Below, piece by piece: positions 7,339 to 13,650 of a DNA stretch of 14,553 nt. The stretch comes from an uncultured Sulfurovum sp. (GTDB lineage Bacteria > Campylobacterota > Campylobacteria > Campylobacterales > Sulfurovaceae). The notes beneath the pieces are model-generated. The model ran no database searches. It saw nothing but the letters and a program-made list of their open reading frames with translations, and was not told where the DNA came from. Numbering within the stretch: the first letter of the stretch is position 1; every line of letters begins with the position of its first letter. The stretch is from positions 1-14,553 of the forward strand of contig CACVAU010000086.1 of the NCBI GenBank assembly GCA_902727915.1, written 5' to 3'. Position numbers and translations under genes: made by a program.

Positions 7339-8142
7339 ATGAAATATGAAGAAGCACAAGAAGCATTTATAAAACTAATAGAGTCAAAATGCTATGAATT
7401 CCAAGCATGGGAACTCTTTACAGACTTTTGTAAACTCTCAGCCATTAGTATGTATCAACCTTTTTTAAAAAGTGAAGAACTTGAAAAAGAGTATATGCAA
7501 ACCATCAAAAAATATAAAAAAGAGATAGCCGAAATATTTCCACAACTTTTAGCCTTTGTTGTAATGGGGCTAGAAGATAAAATGGGTGATTTTCTAGGTG
7601 AATGCTTTATGGATCTAAAGCTAGGCTCAAAATATAAAGGTCAATTCTTTACCCCTTATAATATCTCTGTTTTTATGGCTTCCATTTTAGGAGAAGCCAC
7701 AGGAGAGAAAGAAAGCTTCTGTGAGCCTTGTGTCGGCTCTGGTGGCATGATTATTGCTAGAGCTGAGGTACTCTCTAAAAAACATGGATTAGCCTATCAA
7801 AATATTATGGAAGTTCACGCTGTAGATATAGATATACTCTGTGTTCACATGAGCTTTATACAATTATCCCTTTTAGGCATATCAGCAGAAGTAGTTCATG
7901 GCAATAGCTTATCTCTTGAAGTCTTTTCAAGATGGTACACACTCAAATATATTATGAATGCTTCAAATAAACAACATGTACCAAAAGAAGAAGAACAATT
8001 AACAGAAGAGGTTTTCACAGAAAAACAAGAAGATAGTGAACCCAAAAAAGAAAAAGTCACTTTACCTTGTGATGATATTGAAAACAAAATACTTTACTCC
8101 GATACTGAATTAGAAGTTTTTGCAACAGGAAAACTTTTTTAA
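7339..8142 (+). CDS. N6-adenine methylase-like protein lacking the NPPY motif
   Basis: The protein is 267 residues. It shows the start of an N-6 DNA methylase domain (PF02384 type): GQFFTP at 101-106, SAM-binding motif EPCVGSGGM at 129-137, DID at 163-165, and HGNSL at 187-191. After HGNSL, where the catalytic (N/D)PP(Y/F) should follow, the chain reads SLEVFSRWYTLKYIM and passes into a charged Glu/Lys-rich tail, then LFATGKLF-like hydrophobic residues at the end. Similar methylase-like proteins without NPPY are common on conjugative plasmids and transposons as far as I know. It may bind SAM or DNA without methylating, or need a partner. It starts at ATG 7339 after AAAGGG, last in the plus-strand trio, and ends 7 bases from the convergent traK stop. 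Confidence 0.85.
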   Translation: MKYEEAQEAFIKLIESKCYEFQAWELFTDFCKLSAISMYQPFLKSEELEKEYMQTIKKYKKEIAEIFPQLLAFVVMGLEDKMGDFLGECFMDLKLGSKYKGQFFTPYNISVFMASILGEATGEKESFCEPCVGSGGMIIARAEVLSKKHGLAYQNIMEVHAVDIDILCVHMSFIQLSLLGISAEVVHGNSLSLEVFSRWYTLKYIMNASNKQHVPKEEEQLTEEVFTEKQEDSEPKKEKVTLPCDDIENKILYSDTELEVFATGKLF

Positions 8143-8149
8143 CAAAACC

Positions 8150-8515
8150 TTATTTAATGATTCTATCCTCATCAACATTAGAGCTATGAGGATTGAATGC
8201 TTTAGCTTTAGAAAATGAAGGATATGAGATAATAGGTTCTGTGCTTTTTTCTTCTTTGTTTCCTTCAAGCTCAAAATTATCTTTCTTCTCTTGTTCAATT
8301 TTCTTAGAGCTACTATTAAGCTTTTTCTTTCCCTTTAATTCTTTTCTTGCATAATAACAAAAAGCTTGATAGTCCAAAGTAAGATTGTAGGTATCAACAA
8401 CTTTTTGATGTAGAATTTTAAAAACAACAAAACCTTGATTAAAATATAAATCTTTAATTTCATTAAGATGAGAGTAAAACTCAATCTTAAGCTCACCAGA
8501 ACCACGAATAGCCAT
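8150..8515 (-). CDS. traK: TraK-like oriT-binding protein
   Basis: The protein is 121 residues from ATG 8515, chosen because AGAGG (8521-8525) lies five bases upstream; the longer reading to 8566 lacks a ribosome site. Layout and composition match RP4 TraK (134 residues): an N-terminal helical part with KIEFYSHLNEIKDLY and YQAFCYYARKELK (RP4 has FSYETFRSHARRHIK at the same place), a low-complexity charged middle (~60-95), and a short conserved KAFNPHSS end (RP4: FTFNPTP). In RP4, TraK wraps the oriT DNA next to the nick and is divergent from traJ; the same arrangement is seen here. A TGATATAAT-type -10 at 8577-8582 probably drives it. Sequence identity is low, so position carries much of the call. 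Confidence 0.72.
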   Translation of the reverse strand: MAIRGSGELKIEFYSHLNEIKDLYFNQGFVVFKILHQKVVDTYNLTLDYQAFCYYARKELKGKKKLNSSSKKIEQEKKDNFELEGNKEEKSTEPIISYPSFSKAKAFNPHSSNVDEDRIIK

Positions 8516-8576
8516 AAAAACCTCTTTATTTGGAGTATAGTAAACTAGAATTTTAAATAAATTCAAAATATTTCAT

Positions 8577-8582
8577 ATTATA
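8577..8582 (-). promoter_or_regulatory. Putative extended -10 (TGATATAAT) for traK
   Basis: On the minus strand the bases read TGATATAAT, an exact TATAAT with an upstream TG. Transcription would begin near 8570, leaving a leader of about 55 bases before ATG 8515. Campylobacterota promoters usually show a strong -10 and a weak -35, as here. Confidence 0.45.
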
Positions 8583-8654
8583 TCAATATAAAACAAAAAG
8601 TAACAAAAATAACTAAAAATATGATATAGTTTTAAATATATTCAAAAGAAAAAA

Positions 8655-8734
8655 GGGCAGGATGGGATAATATCCGACAAAAACAAGTTTTTATCACAAA
8701 TTATCGTCCTGAAACTTATTCGCCATAAAATGGC
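8655..8734. other. oriT: Candidate origin of transfer (oriT), IncP type
   Basis: On the minus strand bases 8663-8655 read ATCCTG/CCC, the core of the RP4 nic site, placing the nick between 8658 and 8657. Just 5' of it on that strand is GGATA-T-TATCC (8675-8665). Next comes a 9-bp inverted repeat with one mismatch (8676-8684 with 8687-8695), then a perfect GCCAT/ATGGC hairpin (8722-8726 with 8730-8734). RP4 oriT has an inverted repeat about 8 bases 5' of nic in the same orientation. The site lies between divergent traK and traJ, as in RP4, and the linked relaxase is of the TraI type. No experiment shows that this site is nicked. Confidence 0.68.
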
Positions 8735-8884
8735 TTAACGAAAAATAAAGAAAAAGAAAAGAATTTTTGAAGAACAAATCAAAAAATATTGAGTAAAAAA
8801 GAAGCTAAAATCATCTAAAACACCTTTTTATCCATAACGGTAAAATAACAAAAAACTAATATTTATTAATATCAAAGAAGAAAG

Positions 8885-9244
8885 ATGACACCTAAAAAAG
8901 CCCAAAGAACCAAGCATATAGACAGCCGACTAACTGAAGATGAATACAATATCATCTCAGAAAAAGCAAAAAACACAGGACTTTCCAATTCAAAATACAT
9001 AAGAAACCTAGCCATGAATTACCCCATAAAATCCACCGTTGATCAAAGAGCCTTAGCTGAACTGGTAAAGTGTAAATCAGACTTAGGAAGATTAGGGGGC
9101 TTATTCAAACTATGGTTAGAGAGTGAGAATGGTACGTGGGGTAATCTAGGTGATAGACATTATGAAGATATCTCTGACTTGGTTGATGATCTAATAGCTA
9201 AAGAAGATGAGCTACTTCAGATTGCCAGAAAGCTTTTGGATTAG
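8885..9244 (+). CDS. traJ: TraJ/MobC-like relaxosome accessory protein
   Basis: The protein is 119 residues, against about 123 for RP4 TraJ. The N-terminal half (RTKHIDSRLTEDEYNIISEK, then GLSNSKYIRNLA, residues 8-43) is a ribbon-helix-helix DNA-binding fold. The GRLGGLFKLWL box at 68-78 is the typical TraJ/MobC signature. TraJ binds the right arm of the oriT repeat and loads the relaxase. ATG 8885 has only a weak purine-rich ribosome site (AAGAAGAAAG). The gene ends five bases before the relaxase start, so the two are co-translated, and it faces the oriT candidate about 150 bases upstream. Confidence 0.87.
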   Translation: MTPKKAQRTKHIDSRLTEDEYNIISEKAKNTGLSNSKYIRNLAMNYPIKSTVDQRALAELVKCKSDLGRLGGLFKLWLESENGTWGNLGDRHYEDISDLVDDLIAKEDELLQIARKLLD

Positions 9245-9249
9245 TTCTT

Positions 9250-10839
9250 ATGATAGTTAAACAAGTTTCGTCAAAGGGAAAAGGTTCATTTAAAGCATTG
9301 GCAGCCTATCTACTTGATTTAAAGAATGATGGTGAGAAAGCAGAAATGTATGATTTTTCTAATTGTCCATTTGATTTGGTAGAGGAGAATATATCCTATA
9401 TTAAACAGATGCAAGAACTTAATCAAATGGTACATTCTGATAAGTCTTTACATTTGGTAGTCTCTTTTCAAGAAGAGGAGAAGCCTAGTTTAGAGGTATT
9501 AGCTGATATTGAGATGGAGTTGTTAAAGAGTCTAAATATGCAAGAACATCATAGGTTATCGGTGAGTCACAACAATACCAATAACTTTCATTTACATATT
9601 GCCGTTAATAGATTGAATCCTCATAATAACCTTTTAGTTGATCCATGGAAGTCTAAAATGAAACTTCAAAAAAAAGCTCAAGAGCTTGAAGAGAAACACA
9701 AATTAAAAAAAGACAATCATCCTGTTCAGTTGATTGTGGATGAAAAGGTGTTTTTAGTAGAGGGTAATAAAAGTTCTAATATTAAAGATAACCAATACAA
9801 AGACCAGGAGATACATTCTGGTATGAAAAATCTTTTAACATGGATTAAAGAAGAAGCTCTTGATGAGATACTTGAAGTGCTTAATCATTCTACAAGTACT
9901 TATGAAGATTTGCATGACGTTTTAGCGAAATACAATTTAGAATTGAAGAGTAGGGCGAATGGTTTGGTCATAGGAGATAAGCATAGAAAACTTTTTGTTA
10001 AAGCGAGTGATGTTCATCGTTCTTTATCTAAAGGAAACCTAGAGAGACGATTTGGGTTGTTTCTTGAAAGCCAAAGTAGTATCAGTGCAGAAAAGTTTTT
10101 TGGAAAGCCTAAGTCCTTTTTATGGGAGAACTATCAAAGGCTAATGGAGCAGCGAAAGATTACTAAGAAAAGTGAACTCTCACTTGAAAAAGAGAGTAGG
10201 TTAGCATTAAGACAAAGTATAAAGTTAAAATATAAAGAGCAGCTAGCGTTAGTAAAATTTAATAATAACATACCCTCAAATCAAAAGCCTCAACATCGAC
10301 AGATTATTTATGCTCATCAAAAAGAAGAGCTTCAAGAATTATCAGAACGTTTTAGTCAAAAGAGAAAAGATATTCATAAACTAAATAGACTTTATTCGTA
10401 TAAAGAGTATCTTTTAGAAAAAGCTCTAAAAGGTGATGAAAAAGCACTTGAAGCATTAAGACGAACGACGATGAGCTTTAAAGCAAATGAGAATATTTTA
10501 CGGCATCCTAAAGGAAAAGTAAATCATCAACTTTGGGAGAGTTTAAAGGTTCAAATAACCAAAGAGGGAAAAGCTGTTTATGAAGTTGAAGGGAATGGAA
10601 AAGTTATTGATACAGGGGCTTATCTGAAAGTAACGGTTGAAGATAATGATAGGGCTATTTTAACTTCATTGCAGATGGCTAAAAAGAAGTATGGAGATGT
10701 TTTAGAGATACAAGGTAGCTTAGAATTTAAAAAGCGTGTGATGATGGTGGATGAGCGTTATGAGTTAGGGTTGGAGTTTACAGATAAGGCTATGAAGAGA
10801 ATTCAAGAGCAGGATGTTAAAAAGGGGATGGGGCTATAG
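9250..10839 (+). CDS. traI: TraI-type (MOBP) relaxase with C-terminal LPD7 domain
   Basis: The protein is 529 residues. It nicks oriT through a tyrosine and pilots the strand into the recipient. Motif I Tyr20 sits in KALAAYLLD, aligning with Tyr22 of RP4 TraI. Motif II is HLVVSF (Ser72). Motif III is the metal-binding HLHIAVN (His114, His116, Asn120), close to RP4 HIHIAIN; LNPHNNL follows. A TraI middle domain comes next (~200-265, YEDLHDVLAKYNLELKSR). The C-terminus (~440-514) has the features of an LPD7 domain (GKVIDTGAYLKV, MAKKKYGD, IQGSLEFKKR). RP4 TraI is 732 residues, so this is shorter. It lies directly behind traJ. All catalytic residues are kept, so it should be active. Confidence 0.94.
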   Translation: MIVKQVSSKGKGSFKALAAYLLDLKNDGEKAEMYDFSNCPFDLVEENISYIKQMQELNQMVHSDKSLHLVVSFQEEEKPSLEVLADIEMELLKSLNMQEHHRLSVSHNNTNNFHLHIAVNRLNPHNNLLVDPWKSKMKLQKKAQELEEKHKLKKDNHPVQLIVDEKVFLVEGNKSSNIKDNQYKDQEIHSGMKNLLTWIKEEALDEILEVLNHSTSTYEDLHDVLAKYNLELKSRANGLVIGDKHRKLFVKASDVHRSLSKGNLERRFGLFLESQSSISAEKFFGKPKSFLWENYQRLMEQRKITKKSELSLEKESRLALRQSIKLKYKEQLALVKFNNNIPSNQKPQHRQIIYAHQKEELQELSERFSQKRKDIHKLNRLYSYKEYLLEKALKGDEKALEALRRTTMSFKANENILRHPKGKVNHQLWESLKVQITKEGKAVYEVEGNGKVIDTGAYLKVTVEDNDRAILTSLQMAKKKYGDVLEIQGSLEFKKRVMMVDERYELGLEFTDKAMKRIQEQDVKKGMGL

Positions 10840-10855
10840 GTTCACTTTTAAGTAA

Positions 10856-10902
10856 TATTTACATAGAAATTATTTTCAGGAAAGGAAACTTTTCTGTAAA
10901 TA
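10856..10902 (+). terminator. Two-step hairpin downstream of traI with GAAA loop
   Basis: CAGGAAAG (10877-10884) pairs with CTTTTCTG (10889-10896), one G-T pair included, around a GAAA tetraloop. Outer arms TATTTAC (10856-10862) and GTAAATA (10896-10902) can close it. The structure starts 16 bases past the traI stop. There is no T-run after it, so a Rho-independent terminator is unproven; it may protect or process the 3' end. Confidence 0.35.
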
Positions 10903-11123
10903 GTGAGTTGAAGGGTTCTCAAATAATAGTTTATAGAATTCTTGTTATGTTAATCAAGTGTGAAAATTAATAAAATTCCGATAGACTGAAATGTTATTCA
11001 TATAGTTCCGAACAAATTAACGAAATTCCATTTAATGGATGTATTATGGCAATTGCTTTTTCAAATTAAATATTACTAGATTGAGTCCAACTTGTTTTTG
11101 AATATTATAAATTCATTAAAATA
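10903..11123. other. Gene-free AT-rich stretch after the relaxase gene
   Basis: No convincing frame is seen on either strand. The one symmetric element is TCCATT-T-AATGGA at 11027-11039. It may be the scar of the rearrangement that brought the cargo block in. Confidence 0.4.
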
Positions 11124-11345
11124 TTAGGATGGGTGTCTTCGACCTTGTTCCCAATTTCGTAAAGTCGCAACAGAAATATTTAAAAGTTTCGCAAACTCAT
11201 CTTGTGTTAAATTAAATTTTGAACGAATCTCTTTTGCATTAGGCTCATCAATATAAAAAGTACGACTAGGAGTATTTTTTTTAGCTAATATCTCTTTAGC
11301 TTCTTTTGTACTTGCTAATAATTCATTAAATAATGTATCATCCAT
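11124..11345 (-). pseudogene. NadS/HigA-type Xre antitoxin, C-terminus cut off
   Basis: The reading is 73 residues. It is N-terminally typical of the NadS family (MDDTLFNELLASTKEAKEIL), then SRTFYIDEPNAKEIRSKF and a helix-turn-helix LTQDEFAKLLNISVATLRNWEQGRRHP. In the family this is followed by GPA.ALL and about 25 more residues; here a TAA follows RRHPS directly. The DNA-binding helices are therefore present but the usual end is lost. ATG 11345 starts two bases after the stop of the toxin relic, the normal toxin-first order. It might still bind its operator as a small repressor, so calling it dead is an inference. Confidence 0.72.
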
Positions 11346-11347
11346 CT

Positions 11348-11566
11348 TTAGTCCTTCATAAAAGTTTTTCTAAGTATCTCTATCTGTTTAGGGCTTAAGT
11401 CTTCAGTTTTATTTTTTTCATAAACGAAAATCATTAAAATTAGACTATCATCTTCATGATAGTAGTAGATATTACGAATCCCACCACTTTTACCACGACC
11501 TTTAAATCTATACAAAAAAAGACGATGGAGCTTTGAGCTATTTTGTTTGGCGTTCCTTTGAGTTTT
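11348..11566 (-). pseudogene. HigB/RelE-like toxin, N-terminus lost
   Basis: The frame is open from 11566 to TAA 11350-11348. Its C-terminal part reads LYRFKGRGKSGGIRNIYYYHE, then LILMIFVYEKNKTEDLSPKQ and IEILRK. These are the hallmarks of the RelE/HigB toxin paired with NadS (GRGKSGG.R.IYY, L.IY.KN...DL). The first ~40 residues of a normal toxin are missing; upstream the frame meets TGA at 11569-11567 and no start or ribosome site is found. A second frame (LTEKLKGTPNKIAQ) looks like the displaced upstream piece, suggesting a frameshift near 11540. Loss of the N-terminal half should abolish mRNA cleavage. The cut lies beside the end of the ATPase gene at 11589. Confidence 0.7.
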
Positions 11567-11588
11567 TCAGTTAATGAGTAAAAAAATG

Positions 11589-13007
11589 TTAATTTAAGAT
11601 ATTATGAATACTAATATCTTTATAAACAAGTTCATTATAATACTCATTAGCTGTTACTCCAAAGGGTGTTACAAATATAAGTCGTATATTATATTTGTAT
11701 TTTGTTTGTTCATTGAAAATAGAAATCTTTTCTCTTAACTCTTCATAATATTTTTTTGTAATAGTAAAGGTACTGTCATAATATTTACATTCTATAATAT
11801 CTATGTTTTTACTACCATCTACATACTCAAGTAACATATCTATTTGAGCTCCTTTGTCCCCTCTATGTTGCCAATAATGTGTTTGTGTGTTAACACCAGA
11901 AACACCTAATTGTTCTTTAATTTCATGCGTGTGAATATGACAGAGGTTTTCAAATGCAAAACCAGCCCATACTTTGTAGCGTTGAGAAAGAGCTATTTCT
12001 TTAAAGTTGATATTTGTTTGATCTTTCATCCATTTATTGTAGAAGTAAGAAAAAGGATCAGTAGCCCTATAAACCTTTTCTCGGCTTTTTTTACCAAATA
12101 GAGTAACTGAAGAGATAAAGCCTGAGAGTTCTAATTCATCTAAAACTTTGTTAATAGTTGAAGGAGAGGTATTTAGCTCTTTGGTTATCTCTTTTTGAAT
12201 GTATCCACTCCATTTAGATGAGAGTAGATTCATGATTTTATAATGCCATTGTGCATTTTGAAAAAGAGAATGGTAGAGATCTTGGTATTCAGTAATAAGT
12301 AGTCCATTTTTATTAAAACATTGATAAGAGATATTTTCAAGTTGATGCTTTGTACAGTCAAGATCTTCAAGATATTTAGCTACTCCCCCTAATACAATAT
12401 AAGTATCGACTATAGATTTATCGCTGTATTTACAATGCTTACTTTCTAAAAATTCTTTTGTAGTTTTTAATCTAAAAGGCTGCATGTGTAGTTTTTTTGT
12501 TACTCTATTATGTAGGGTCTTTTTGTTTTTAATAATTTTATTAATCATGTAGGAGGTGGCTGAACCACAGACAATTAATATAATATCTGTTCGTCTTGTA
12601 CAAAAGTCATTCCAAAACTCAGAAAAAGCAGATAAAAATTTAGAACGGTGTGTATCGAGCCATGGGAACTCGTCTAAAAAAATGACTTTTTTTTCATTAT
12701 CTAGCGTTTCAATGTAATCTTCAAGCATAAAAAAAGCATCTTGCCACTCTTTAAATTTTTCCTTTGTTGATATTTTACCTTTTGAAGCTCTTTCAATTTT
12801 TCTTACAAATGCATTAATCTGTGTTGTTTTTGTTGAGCCATAAACACCTGTAATTTCTATACTATGTAAGTTATGTGTTCGAATAAAGTGTCGAATGGTT
12901 TCTGTTTTTCCAATTCTACGTCTACCATAAACAACGGTGAAAGTAGAAGAAGCCTTTTTTATTAAGCTTTCTAAATCATGTAATTCTTCTTGACGACCTA
13001 TAAACAT
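11589..13007 (-). CDS. Archaeal-type AAA ATPase with C-terminal DUF234/nuclease-like domain
   Basis: The protein is 472 residues from ATG 13007. GGAG lies six bases upstream at 13017-13014, so the TTG at 13019 is rejected. Walker A is GRRRIGKT (28-35) and Walker B is VIFLDEFPW (108-116), typical of the ATPase_2 family (PF01637). A sensor-like CGSATS follows. A winged-helix segment lies at ~265-300 (YIQKEITKELNTSPSTINK). The C-terminal third is DUF234-like with a PD-(D/E)xK-type pattern: Glu353, Asp390 in AQIDMLL, and Glu406-x-Lys408 in IIECKYY. This suggests NTP-driven DNA or RNA binding with nuclease activity. Family members are frequent in mobile and genomic-island settings, and their role is unsettled. 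It stands alone on the minus strand with its own promoter. Confidence 0.9.
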   Translation of the reverse strand: MFIGRQEELHDLESLIKKASSTFTVVYGRRRIGKTETIRHFIRTHNLHSIEITGVYGSTKTTQINAFVRKIERASKGKISTKEKFKEWQDAFFMLEDYIETLDNEKKVIFLDEFPWLDTHRSKFLSAFSEFWNDFCTRRTDIILIVCGSATSYMINKIIKNKKTLHNRVTKKLHMQPFRLKTTKEFLESKHCKYSDKSIVDTYIVLGGVAKYLEDLDCTKHQLENISYQCFNKNGLLITEYQDLYHSLFQNAQWHYKIMNLLSSKWSGYIQKEITKELNTSPSTINKVLDELELSGFISSVTLFGKKSREKVYRATDPFSYFYNKWMKDQTNINFKEIALSQRYKVWAGFAFENLCHIHTHEIKEQLGVSGVNTQTHYWQHRGDKGAQIDMLLEYVDGSKNIDIIECKYYDSTFTITKKYYEELREKISIFNEQTKYKYNIRLIFVTPFGVTANEYYNELVYKDISIHNILN

Positions 13008-13037
13008 ATTCAACTCCAATATATACTTATTTTGATG

Positions 13038-13046
13038 ATTATAGCA
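13038..13046 (-). promoter_or_regulatory. Extended -10 promoter TGCTATAAT of the ATPase gene
   Basis: The minus strand reads TGCTATAAT, an exact extended -10. Transcription should start near 13031, giving a leader of about 24 bases to ATG 13007 with GGAG in place. No good -35 is seen, as usual in Campylobacterota. Confidence 0.62.
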
Positions 13047-13069
13047 AATTAACCCTGTATTTATTGGAA

Positions 13070-13104
13070 TTAATTCACTATAACTTATTCATAGTATGAA
13101 TTAA
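13070..13104. promoter_or_regulatory. Inverted repeat upstream of the ATPase promoter, possible operator
   Basis: TTAATTCA-CTAT (13070-13081) mirrors ATAG-TA-TGAATTAA (13091-13104) with a two-base bulge and nine-base spacer. It lies about 30-65 bases upstream of the predicted transcription start, where a regulator could act. No regulator gene is linked, and AT-rich chance symmetry is possible. Confidence 0.35.
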
Positions 13105-13194
13105 CTATTAATAATAGTAGGATAATTCGTGTTATTCTAGTTAGATGACTATAAATACTGGGTAATCAAATTTTAGGTGTAGTAGATAATTTAA

Positions 13195-13353
13195 AGTCTA
13201 TCTACTACTATTGACACTCCGATAAAGTTCAATATTCTTTTACCAGAGAATACTTTAGGAAATTATAGTTTCATTCTTATTGGCTACTTAATTACACTTG
13301 TCGCTTCATCTATTTCTAGTCTTTTTATTTTTCCCATAATCTCACTATTCTAA
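13195..13353 (+). pseudogene. Fragment of a second TraB-like nitrilase joined to a membrane-helix fragment
   Basis: The frame between TAA 13192 and TAA 13351 reads DTPIKFNILLPENTLGNYS from 13213. This equals the active-site segment NTQSYNILLPENALGNYS of the TraB gene at 14325-14378. Over 45 bases the two differ at about six positions, almost all silent, so this is a diverged homologue rather than a fresh copy. After NYS the reading passes into a hydrophobic segment FILIGYLITLVASSISSLF not found in TraB at that place, perhaps from another conjugation gene. The catalytic Glu is present but nothing else of the domain. No start or ribosome site is seen. Confidence 0.6.
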
Positions 13354-13365
13354 CATAAATCTTAT

Positions 13366-13650
13366 TTGTGTTTAATTCTTAGGTACTACTTAACAGAAAG
13401 TTTACAGGAGATATCACGTCCTCTTTTAACACCTGATGAATGCATGAGATTACCAGGAGCTAAAAAAGATACTAATGGACAAGTGGTAGAAGGTGGGGAT
13501 ATGCTTATTTTTATTGCAGGACAAGCACCTATTTATGGAAAACAAATACTCTTTTTTAAAGACCAAGTTTTTTTAGATAGATCTAAAGTAGCAGTATCTC
13601 AATTTACCTCCCCTACTTTCAAAGATGAAGATGAAGTAAAATTAGCTTGA
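13366..13650 (+). pseudogene. traG: C-terminal relic of a TraG/VirD4-type coupling protein
   Basis: From about residue 10 the reading LTESLQEISRPLLTPDECM, then RLPGAKKDTNGQVVEGGDML, IFIAGQAPIYGKQILFF and a short Lys-rich end is the C-terminus of the IncP-type T4SS coupling protein TraG (SRPL.TPDE..RL, GD...F.AG..PI.G.Q.LYF). TraG is about 630 residues; only ~85 are here, and both Walker motifs are missing. TTG 13366 has no ribosome site and is not a credible start. The same frame runs upstream into the TraB fragment, broken only by TAA 13351. The stop TGA 13648-13650 overlaps the next gene. It may survive because it carries that overlap. Confidence 0.8.

Noticed and set aside
7896..8298. Two minus-strand frames (63 and 62 residues) over the methylase end and traK
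   Set aside because: They overlap stronger genes, have shadow-like composition and no family resemblance.
8516..8566. 17-residue N-terminal extension of TraK
   Set aside because: No ribosome site for the longer start, while AGAGG is correctly spaced before ATG 8515.
8700..8712. Plus-strand GTCCTG at 8706-8711 as nic site
   Set aside because: Only a partial match to the IncP core and lacks the adjoining dyad; the minus-strand ATCCTG/CCC is exact.
11910..12101. 63-residue plus-strand frame
   Set aside because: Antisense to conserved parts of the ATPase gene, with no ribosome site.
13008..13019. TTG 13019 as start of the ATPase
   Set aside because: GGAG at 13017-13014 lies inside that extension and is properly spaced for ATG 13007.
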